This document shows positions 56,775 to 64,000 of a stretch of DNA of 64,000 nt, in pieces. The DNA lies in NCBI GenBank assembly GCA_963803265.1, contig CAWDLZ010000011.1:1-64000 (forward strand), read 5' to 3'. The notes under the pieces were generated by a model, which searched no databases, was not told the DNA's origin, and worked only from the letters and a program-made list of their open reading frames with translations. Source of the stretch: CAIKMD01 sp963803265. GTDB taxonomy: Bacteria; Pseudomonadota; Alphaproteobacteria; ATCC43930; CGMCC-115725. Position 1 is the stretch's first letter, and the number at the start of each line of letters is the position of its first letter. Both the position numbers and the translations under genes were made by a program.

Positions 56775-57074
56775 TCAGGCGTTCGCTTCGCGCCGCGCCT
56801 TGGCCTGAAGGATGCGCTGCTTCAAGCGGCGCGCCTCGAGAGGCAGCCGCGAATTGGGCGTCGACACGAGAAAAGCGTCGAGGCCGCCATTGTGCTCGAT
56901 GGTGCGGATGCCGTTGGTAGAGAGGCGCAGGCGCACGGCATGACCCAGCGCGTCGGACAAGAGCGAGGTATCCTGGAGATTGGGCAGAAAGCGCCGCCTC
57001 GTTTTGTTGTTGGCGTGGCTGACATTGTTGCCAACGAGTACGCCCTTGCCCGTGATGAAGCATCGTCGCGACAT
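56775..57074 (-). CDS. rpmB: 50S ribosomal protein L28
   Basis: The 99-residue sequence MSRRCFITGKGVLVGNNVSH, ANNKTRRRFLPNLQ and LSTNGIRTIEHNGGLDAFLV is standard for alphaproteobacterial L28, which is longer than the E. coli form (78). It is intact and monocistronic here, converging with the oxidoreductase gene, 15 bp apart. Confidence 0.95.
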   Translation of the reverse strand: MSRRCFITGKGVLVGNNVSHANNKTRRRFLPNLQDTSLLSDALGHAVRLRLSTNGIRTIEHNGGLDAFLVSTPNSRLPLEARRLKQRILQAKARREANA

Positions 57075-57219
57075 GACCCGACCCCGGAATTGGAAGCCGG
57101 CTTTCTAAGGGAATTAAGGGCTTGGGTCAAGGCGGACCAGCCCGTCGTTCCTCGCTGAGGGGGTGAAGCGAATAAAGCGGAGCGAGGCTGGAAGACGAAC
57201 ACGCCTGCAAAGGGCTCGT

Positions 57220-57561
57220 TCAGGCGCTTCCCGCTTTGCGGCCGTAGCGAGCAACGGTTACCGTTTGCAGGGTCACGAGGCCGCTCTCGATCATGTCGTT
57301 AACGACGGGAAGGAAGGCCTTGATCTTCTCGTCGCTGTCGACGATCTCGATGACGATGGGAAGACCCTCGGATAGCCGAAGTAGGAACTGAGTTTCCACG
57401 CTCGCCGGTCCGTACGCCAAAACGCCGCGCGTGACCGTGGCTCCCGCCATGGCCATGGCGCGCGCCTTGAACACGATTTCCTCGTATAAGGGCTTATCCT
57501 CGAAGGTATCGTCGTGGCCGACGAAGATACGGAGCAGGGTCGCTTCGCGCGGGGCGTGCAT
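57220..57561 (-). CDS. DUF190 family (PII-like) protein
   Basis: The 113-residue protein has the DUF190 pattern: TLLRIFVGHDDTFEDKPLYE, AMAMAGATVTRGVLAYGPAS and LPIVIEIVDSDEKIKAFLPV. The fold is ferredoxin-like, related to PII signal proteins, and should form trimers. Function is unclear; relatives often lie near fluoride channels (CrcB) or transporters, none of which is seen here. A Lys/Arg-rich tail ends the protein. Confidence 0.85.
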   Translation of the reverse strand: MHAPREATLLRIFVGHDDTFEDKPLYEEIVFKARAMAMAGATVTRGVLAYGPASVETQFLLRLSEGLPIVIEIVDSDEKIKAFLPVVNDMIESGLVTLQTVTVARYGRKAGSA

Positions 57562-57589
57562 GTCGGGCGGGCTCCTCGGGGAATCTCGG

Positions 57590-58126
57590 TCACTTCAAGG
57601 ATCGAATGTAGGCCATCAACTCTTTAATTTCCTCCGGCTGCAAGCTAATCGGCGACATCGCGTGGCCGTGGTCGAGCGCGTCGGCCAAGCCGCGCTCGTC
57701 AAGCTTCCCCGCCCTGGCAAGCGTGCGGAAAGAGGGGGCTCCGGGCAGCCCGAAAAGATGACAAGAATTACACCGGCGATCGGCGATCTCCTTGCCAGGC
57801 TCGGCGCTGGCGTCGGAAGTCGGCGGACACTCCGGCCCGCCGTGCGAAAGCCACCACACGGAACACTCCCTCAAATGAGCGGAAAGCAGGAAATCCGCCA
57901 CATTCTGATCCCGCGTGTTCGGGTATTCCTTCAGAGTCGGATCCTCGATGAGGTCGTGTAGCCTGGCCTGCTCATCGGCGCTGAGGCCCTTCATGGTCTC
58001 GCCGTCCGGCGCCAAGCCATAGCGGTCTTCGAGATAGCGGTTGTCGCTGTCGGTGAGCGGCGCCGCCAGCGCTGCAGGCGCAACCACCAGCACGACCACC
58101 CCGGCAAGGACCATTCCCCGTAGCAT
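57590..58126 (-). CDS. Secreted c-type cytochrome
   Basis: I chose the ATG at 58126 (MLRGMVLAGVVVLVVAPAAL), which follows GGAG by seven bases and begins a signal peptide; the frame is open to 58180. The haem site is RRCNSCHLFGLPG (CxxCH), and the likely axial Met is in GHAMSPISLQPEEIKELMAYI. Before the haem domain there is an extra region with two Cys (RECSVW, PECPP). The monohaem domain is class I and periplasmic. It could accept electrons from the nearby molybdenum hydroxylase, which is inference. Confidence 0.85.
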   Translation of the reverse strand: MLRGMVLAGVVVLVVAPAALAAPLTDSDNRYLEDRYGLAPDGETMKGLSADEQARLHDLIEDPTLKEYPNTRDQNVADFLLSAHLRECSVWWLSHGGPECPPTSDASAEPGKEIADRRCNSCHLFGLPGAPSFRTLARAGKLDERGLADALDHGHAMSPISLQPEEIKELMAYIRSLK

Positions 58127-58213
58127 CGGCGCTCTCCTCATCTCTATTGCAAAGTCTATCGAAAATCCCCGGACAACCAAGGATCGGCGCGAAAGATAAC
58201 ATAGTGCGGCGCG

Positions 58214-59218
58214 CTACCCCCGCTGCCTTTTCCGCTTCAGGAACGCGGCAAGACCGAGGCGCGCGGCCTTGGACGGAGAGAGGCCGCCAGCCGCGACTTG
58301 GGCCTCGAGCCGGGCGAGAACGGGCTTTAGTGTCTGATCGTTCTTGAGCCGCTCCACTAGCCCCTCGGCGAGCTCGGACCAGAGCGCCGCCTTGGCTTGC
58401 GCGGCGCGCCGGCGCGCGCGCGCGCCGCTCGCCACCATCGCGCGATCGCGCTCCGCGATGGCGTTTGCGACCTCGTCGAGGCCGCGCCGCTCGAGCGCCG
58501 AGATCGCCATCACCTCGGGCGGCGGGCGCTGTCGGTCATGACGCAAAAGTCCGAGCGCATGGCGGTAATCGGCGACCGCGCGCGAGGCGGCGGCGGCGAG
58601 CTCGCCATCGGCCTTGGTGACAATGACGAGATCGGCCAGCTCGACGATGCCGCGCTTGATGCCTTGCAGCTCGTCGCCGCCCCCGGGCGCGATCAGCAAG
58701 AGAAAAAGATCGACGAGATCGGCCACCGCGGTCTCCGCTTGCCCGACGCCCACGGTCTCGACGATGACGAGATCGAACCCCGCTGCCTCGACGACAAGGA
58801 TCGCCTCGGCCGTCCGCCGCGCGACGCCGCCCAACCTCTCGCCCGCGGGCGAGGGCCGGATAAAGGCATGGGGGTTTGTCGCGAGCGTCGGCATTCGCGT
58901 CTTGTCGCCGAGGATTGCGCCGCCGCCGCGCTTCGATGACGGATCGACCGCCAGCACGGCGACGCGGTGGCCGGAAGCGATCGCTCGCATGCCGAACGCC
59001 TCGATGAAGCTCGATTTACCAACGCCCGGCGCGCCCGAGATGCCGAGCCGCAGCGCCTGCCCGCTCGATGGGCCCAAGGCTTCGATGAGGGCAGCGGCGG
59101 CCTCGCGATGATCTCGCCTCGTCGATTCAACGAGGGTGATGGCGCGGGCAATGGCCCGGCGCGAGCCCGCCCGAACCGCATCGGCCAGGACAGAAGGATC
59201 GGGCTCGGGCCCGCCCAT
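58214..59218 (-). CDS. meaB: Methylmalonyl-CoA mutase-associated GTPase MeaB/ArgK
   Basis: MeaB guards and reloads adenosylcobalamin-dependent methylmalonyl-CoA mutase. G motifs are GISGAPGVGKSSFIEAFG, VLAVDPSSKRGGGAILGDKT, VIVETVGVGQAETAV and VTKADGEL (NKxD-like, with T for N). I prefer the ATG at 59218; the frame is open to 59293. The mutase gene lies 3 kb upstream on the same strand with two transporter genes between. Confidence 0.92.
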   Translation of the reverse strand: MGGPEPDPSVLADAVRAGSRRAIARAITLVESTRRDHREAAAALIEALGPSSGQALRLGISGAPGVGKSSFIEAFGMRAIASGHRVAVLAVDPSSKRGGGAILGDKTRMPTLATNPHAFIRPSPAGERLGGVARRTAEAILVVEAAGFDLVIVETVGVGQAETAVADLVDLFLLLIAPGGGDELQGIKRGIVELADLVIVTKADGELAAAASRAVADYRHALGLLRHDRQRPPPEVMAISALERRGLDEVANAIAERDRAMVASGARARRRAAQAKAALWSELAEGLVERLKNDQTLKPVLARLEAQVAAGGLSPSKAARLGLAAFLKRKRQRG

Positions 59219-59232
59219 CGGCGCAGCCTCGC

Positions 59233-61084
59233 TTATTCCGTCACTGCGGCCAAGGCGGCGGCGCGGGCATCGGCTTCCTGCTGGCGTCGCCACATCGCGG
59301 CATACATGCCGTTCCGCGCAATCAGCGCCGCATGGCCGCCGCGCTCGACGATGCGGCCCTCGTCCATCACCAGGATCTCGTCGGCATGGATCACGGTCGA
59401 AAGCCGGTGCGCGATGATGAGCGTGGTATGGTTTTGCGAGACCTCGTCGAGGCTCGCCTGGATCTCGCGCTCGGTCTTGGTGTCCAGGGCGGAAGTCGCC
59501 TCGTCGAACAGCAGAATGCGCGGCTCTTTCAGAATGACGCGCGCGATCGCGACGCGCTGCTTCTCGCCGCCCGACAGCTTCAGGCCGCGCTCGCCGACCG
59601 GGCTGTTATAGCCGTCGGGGAGCGAGGACACGAAATCGTGGATGCGGGCGTGGCGCGATGCCTCTTCGATCTCGTCGCGCGAGGCTCCGGGCCGGCCATA
59701 GGCGACGTTGTAGTAGATCGATGTCGTTGAACAACACCGTGTCCTGCGGCACCACGCCGATGTTGCGGCGGATGCTGTCCTGGGTAACGTCGCGGAGATC
59801 CTGCCCGTCGATGCGGATGGCGCCTTCGGTGACGTCATAGAAGCGGAACAGCAGCCGCGACAGCGTCGATTTGCCCGCACCCGAGGGGCCGACGATGGCG
59901 ACCGATCCGCCCGGCGCCACGCGGAAGGAGACGTCCTTGATGATCGGCCGGCGCGGATCGTAGGCGAAGCAGACATGATCGAACACGATCTCGCCCCGCG
60001 TGACCTGGAGCGCCGGCGCGCCCGGCTTGTCCTGGACCTCGGGCTCGACCGCCAAGAGCCGGAACATCGATTCGAGATCGGTCAGCGACTGCTTGATGTT
60101 GCGATAGACCATGCCGAGCACGTTCAAGGGCGCGTAGAGCTGCACCAGATAGGCGTTCACCATAACGAAATCGCCGACGGTCATGCGCCCCGCGGTCACG
60201 CCTTGCGCCGCCAACAGCATCACGCCCACGAGGCCGCAGGCGATGATGAGGCCTTGGCCGATATTGAGATAGGACAGCGTCTGCTGGCTTTTGACCGCCG
60301 CCACTTCATAGGCCTGGAGCGCCCGGTCGAAGCGCCGCGCCTCGTGCTCCTCATTGGCGAAATACTTGACCGTCTCGTAGTTCAAGAGGGCGTCGATCGC
60401 CTTGGTGTTGGCCTCGGCGTCGCGCTCGTTCATCTCGCGGCGGAACTGCAGGCGCCAATCGGTGATCAAGAAGGTGAAGGTGACATAGGCCACGATGGTG
60501 GCGAGGGTGACCGCGGCCAGCTCCCATTCGAAGAGACGCCACAGGATGCCGCACACCAGCAGGATCTCGAACATCGTCGGCACGAAACTGAACAGGAAAT
60601 AGTCGAGCAGGAATTCCGTGCCGCGGATGCCGCGCTCGACCGCGCGCGAGAGGCCGCCGGTCTGGCGCTCCAAGTGAAAACGCAGCGACAGGTTGTGGAG
60701 ATGGCGGAAAGTGGCGAGCGCCACCTGTCGCACCGCGCGCTGCCCGACCTTGGCGAAGACCGCGTCGCGCAGCTCGCTGAAAACCTGAGCAAGGACGCGC
60801 GCGACGCCATAGCTGATGATGAAGAGCACGGGTACGGCGACGACCGCCGCCCTGCCCGGGGTGAGTATGTCGACCGCATGCTTGTACAGCATCGGGACAT
60901 AGACGGTGACCGACTTGGCGGCCACCAGCAACCCGATCGCTGCCAGCACTCGGATGCGCAGCTCCAAATTGTCGCGCGGCCATAGAAACGGCAGCAGCTT
61001 CGTGACCGCCCGCAGCTCTTGGCGGAATCCGACCTCGGTGTTGCGGTCGATGCGCCGCCTTTGACCGCCGCGGTCCCTGCTCAT
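59233..61084 (-). CDS. Atm1/HMT-type ABC transporter, one frameshift as read
   Basis: This half-transporter has six helices in residues 30-320 and YVPMLYKHAVDIL, then ALLNYETVKYFANEEHEARR, the latter a mark of the Atm1/ABCB7 family that exports glutathione-linked sulfur or metal species. The ATPase part has Walker A GPSGAGKST, signature LSGGEKQRVAIARV and Walker B ILLFDEATSALD. An extra base near 59725 breaks the frame where VLFNDTIYYNVAYGRPGA is expected. The start is ATG 61084. Corrected length is about 616 residues. gshA in this window shows glutathione is made. Confidence 0.88.
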
Positions 61085-61086
61085 GC

Positions 61087-62265
61087 TCAATGCGTCTTCT
61101 CCCCGTGCGGCAGTTTGGCGGCCATCGCCACCACCGCGATCATGATCATTGCTCCGATATAATAGGGCGCATCGCGCCCGCCGGCTGCGTAGACGAGCCC
61201 GGCCAGAAGCGGCCCTAGAATACGCGCCAGACTCTGGCCCGACTGGTTGACGCCGAGGATGCCGCCGCGCTCCTCGGGCGAGGCCGCAAGGCTGACGAGG
61301 CTCGTGACCGCCGGATTGAAGCAAGCGAGGCCCACCGAAAGGAGCCCTAAGCCAACTAGGACCGCGGCAAGAGTCGTGCTGAAGGGCAAGGAGACGAGGC
61401 CCAAGGCCAGGAGCGCCGCGCCGTAAGTCGCGAGGCGCGCTTCGCCAAAGCGCCGCGACAGCCTGCCGATGAGCCCGCCCTGCACCAGCGCCAGTACCAC
61501 CCCGACATAAAAGAAGAGCCACCCGACCTGCAGCGGCCCCCAGCCGAAGCCGCTATGGGCCCACAGCGCGAAGGTGCTTTCGAGCCCGGCAAAGGCGCAG
61601 GTGGTCAGAAAGTATATCAGAATCAGCGCGCGCAAATGCGGCTTCCTCCAAGCATCCTTGGCCAGCGCGACCCGCCCGGGACGGTTGGCGAGGCCACGCA
61701 GATCCGCCGGCAGACTCTCTTTCAGGATGATCGCCGCCAGGACGAGGGCCGTCGCCGATAGGAGAGCGGCGGCAAAGGCCGGCCGCGCCAAATCCGCCGT
61801 TCCCGGATCGGAGCCGGCGAGCATCCCGCCCAAGGCAGGCCCCAGCGTGAAGCCAAGGCCGAACGCCGCGCCGATCATCCCCATGCCCTTGGCGCGCGCC
61901 TCGGGCGCGGTCACGTCGGTGATATAGGCCTGAGCCGCGGCGATATTGCCGGCGCCGGCGCCGGCCAAGAGCCGCGCCGCGAACAGCATCCAGAGCGCGT
62001 CGGCGAAACCGAGCCAAATATAGGAGACGACCGAGCAGCAAAGGCTCGCGAGCAGCACCGGCCGCCGCCCGAGCCGGTCCGAAACCCGGCCGAGAATCGG
62101 CGAGGAAAAGAACTGTGCGAAGGAGTAGCACGCCATCATCGCGGTGACTTCGAAGGGCGTCGCGTGGAAATGAATCGCGTAATAGGGCAGCAGCGGAATG
62201 ACCACGCCGAAACCCACGAGATCGATGAAGACAATGAGCAGGAGGACAGCCATGAGGAGGCCCAT
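61087..62265 (-). CDS. MFS transporter, TCR/Tet family
   Basis: The 392-residue carrier has 12 predicted helices. GRVSDRLGRRPVLLASLCCS is the signature loop 2-3 motif, and LLAGAGAGNIAAAQAYITDV with GMIGAAFGLGFTLGPALGG (motif C, antiporter type) mark drug/proton antiporters of the Tet family. The start is ATG 62265 with an upstream alternative at 62289. The substrate is unknown. It sits two bases before the ABC transporter gene. Confidence 0.85.
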   Translation of the reverse strand: MGLLMAVLLLIVFIDLVGFGVVIPLLPYYAIHFHATPFEVTAMMACYSFAQFFSSPILGRVSDRLGRRPVLLASLCCSVVSYIWLGFADALWMLFAARLLAGAGAGNIAAAQAYITDVTAPEARAKGMGMIGAAFGLGFTLGPALGGMLAGSDPGTADLARPAFAAALLSATALVLAAIILKESLPADLRGLANRPGRVALAKDAWRKPHLRALILIYFLTTCAFAGLESTFALWAHSGFGWGPLQVGWLFFYVGVVLALVQGGLIGRLSRRFGEARLATYGAALLALGLVSLPFSTTLAAVLVGLGLLSVGLACFNPAVTSLVSLAASPEERGGILGVNQSGQSLARILGPLLAGLVYAAGGRDAPYYIGAMIMIAVVAMAAKLPHGEKTH

Positions 62266-62348
62266 AGATAGCGCGGATTCGCCGCGCAAAACAGGGGGTT
62301 GGCGAGCTTATCGCGCGATTTTACGGGCTCTTGCCGCGCCCTTGCGCG

Positions 62349-64000
62349 TCACGCCGCGACGCGTGTTTTCGCGATGAGCTTCAAGATTTCACTGGCCGTC
62401 CGCGGAATGTTGGTGCCCGGCCCGTAAATCGCGGCGACGCCCGCCTCTTGGAGAAAGGCATAGTCCTGGGGCGGGATGACGCCGCCGCAGACGACGAGAA
62501 TTTCCCCGGCGCCCTGCGCTTTCAGCGCCTTGAGCAGCGCCGGCACCAGGGTCTTGTGGCCGGCCGCCTGGGACGAGACGCCGATGACATGAACGTCGTT
62601 CTCGATCGCTTGGCTCGCTGCCTCCTCAGGGGTCTGGAACAATGGGCCGATATCGACGTCGAAGCCCAAATCGGCGAAGGCGGCCGCAATTACCTTCGCA
62701 CCGCGGTCATGGCCGTCCTGGCCGAGCTTGACGACGAGCATCCGCGGGCGGCGCCCTTCGTCTCGAGCGAAATCCGCGATTTCTCGAGCGATGCTGGCAT
62801 AGCCCTCGTCGCCCTCGTAGCCGCCGCGATAGACCCCCGCGACCGAGCGGCTGATCGCGCGGTGCCGGGTGAAGACGCTCTCGAGCGCGTCGGAGACTTC
62901 GCCCACCGTGGCGCGCGCGCGCATCGCGGCAATGGAGAGATCGAGCAGATTGCCCTCGCCCGACCGCGCCGCGTCGGCTAGGGCATCGAGCGTGGCCTTG
63001 ACGAGGCGCGCATCGCGCGCGGCGCGCAAGGCACAGAGACGCGCCACCTGCCGCTCGCGCACCGCGCTATTGTCGATCTCGCGCAGCTCGAAGGCCGCGT
63101 CGGCCGGCGCCTGATATTTGTTGACGCCGACGATCACCTCCTCGCCGCGGTCGATCCGCGCCTGCCGGCGCGCGGCGGCTTCCTCGATCTTGAGCTTGGG
63201 CAGGCCCAACTCGGTCGCCTTGGTCATGCCGCCCAGCGCCTCGACCTCGGCAATGAGCGCGCTTGCCGCCACAGCCAGCGAATGCGTGAGAGCTCTCGAC
63301 GTAATAGCTGCCGCCCAAGGGGTCGACGACATGGGTGAGCCCGGCTTCCTCGGCCAGGATAAGCTGCGTGTTCCGCGCGATCCGCGCCGAGTGGGGCGTT
63401 GGCAGGGCGATCGCCTCGTCGAAGGAATTGGTGTGGAGCGAATTGGTGCCGCCGAGCACCGCCGCCATCGCCTCGACCGCGGTTCGCACGATGTTGTTGT
63501 AGGGATCCTGCTCGGTCAGGCTGACCCCCGAGGTCTGGCAATGCGTCCGGAGCGCAAGCGATGCGGGATTGGCCGGATTGAATTGCTTCATCAACCGCGC
63601 CCAAAGGAAGCGCGCCGCGCGGAGCTTCGCGATCTCCATGAAGAAATTCATGCCGATGCAGAAGAAGAAGCTGAGCCGCGGCGCGAACTCGTCGATCTTG
63701 AGCCCCTTGCCCAGCGCCGCGCGGACATATTCGAGCCCGTCGGCCAGGGTGAAGGCGAGCTCCTGCACCGCCGTCGCCCCCGCCTCCTGCATGTGGTAGC
63801 CCGAGATCGAGATCGAATTGAAGCGCGGCATGTGCCGGGCGGCGTATTCGATGATGTCGGCGACGATCCGCATCGACGGGGCGGGCGGATAGATATAGGT
63901 GTTGCGGACCATGAACTCCTTCAGGATGTCGTTCTGGATCGTGCCCGTGAGCCGGTCGCGCGCGACGCCCTGCTCCTCGCCGGCGACGATGAACGCCGCC
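62349..64000 (-). CDS. scpA: Methylmalonyl-CoA mutase, 5' part outside window, one frameshift
   Basis: This B12 enzyme interconverts methylmalonyl-CoA and succinyl-CoA. The part in the window, about 550 residues, covers the later half of the barrel (FNSISISGYHMQEAGATAVQ, TSGVSLTEQDPYNNIVRTAV, GGTNSLHTNSFDEAIALPT) and the cobalamin domain (MLVVKLGQDGHDRGAKVIAA, with Asp-x-His-x2-Gly). An extra base near 63287 breaks the frame where GGSYYVESLTHSLAVAASAL is expected. The protein ends ASEILKLIAKTRVAA. At the edge the frame is still coding (AGEEQGVARDRLTGTIQND). Corrected ends imply a single-chain or alpha subunit mutase. Confidence 0.93.

Overview
The window is GC-rich chromosomal DNA of an alphaproteobacterium, most likely Rhodospirillales-like. 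The evidence is gene content and order: murA, DUF2948, hisG, hisD, UPF0262, maf, RNase G and yacG in a row; the lipid A set msbA, DUF374, waaA, lpxK, lpxL; and ribF, ileS, lspA, DUF3035, two M16 peptidases and mutL. Placement below class is inference.

Layout. 1-2510: an operon of curlin-repeat (amyloid fibre) proteins with one unrecognised secreted partner. 2640-3010: a 3' remnant of selD beside tRNA-Thr(GGT). 3174-4073: a secreted YXWGXW-repeat protein. 4273-10715: cell wall, histidine and housekeeping genes, ending at tRNA-Phe(GAA). 10866-13500: a small accessory island of five unrecognised genes, closed by a doxX remnant. 13594-17040: tldD and a secreted agarase-like glycoside hydrolase. 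17079-19277: a dispersed palindromic repeat, a hydrolase remnant, an Ala/Pro-rich secreted protein and gshA. 19308-23914: rsmE, ubiA, a methyltransferase, tldE/pmbA and a lipid kinase. 24045-29755: lipid A synthesis and export. 29763-37620: xseA joined to an M23 peptidase, purD, tadA, a C26 amidase, rluB, rsmD and mutL. 37624-45893: the M16 pair to maoC block. 46050-53034: metabolic and stress genes ending in an orphan pstS with a clear terminator. 53333-53479: a 24-residue Lys/Arg peptide gene with its own strong hairpin. 54119-56759: a two-subunit Tat-exported molybdenum hydroxylase. 56775-64000: rpmB, DUF190, a cytochrome c, meaB, two transporters and methylmalonyl-CoA mutase running off the edge.

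How the genes work together. TldD and TldE/PmbA form one metalloprotease. msbA to lpxL build and flip lipid A. LspA and the DUF3035 lipoprotein are in one transcription unit. MeaB is the chaperone of the mutase at the right edge. HisG, HisD and HisI are three histidine enzymes at two sites.

A strong caution: at least 25 single-base shifts, nearly all extra bases, break otherwise well-conserved genes, many of them essential (murA, hisG, hisD, maf, tldD, gshA, waaA, purD, rluB, ileS, ribF and others). I treat these as probable sequence errors and annotate the whole gene with the shift position. The type 'pseudogene' is kept for true remnants.
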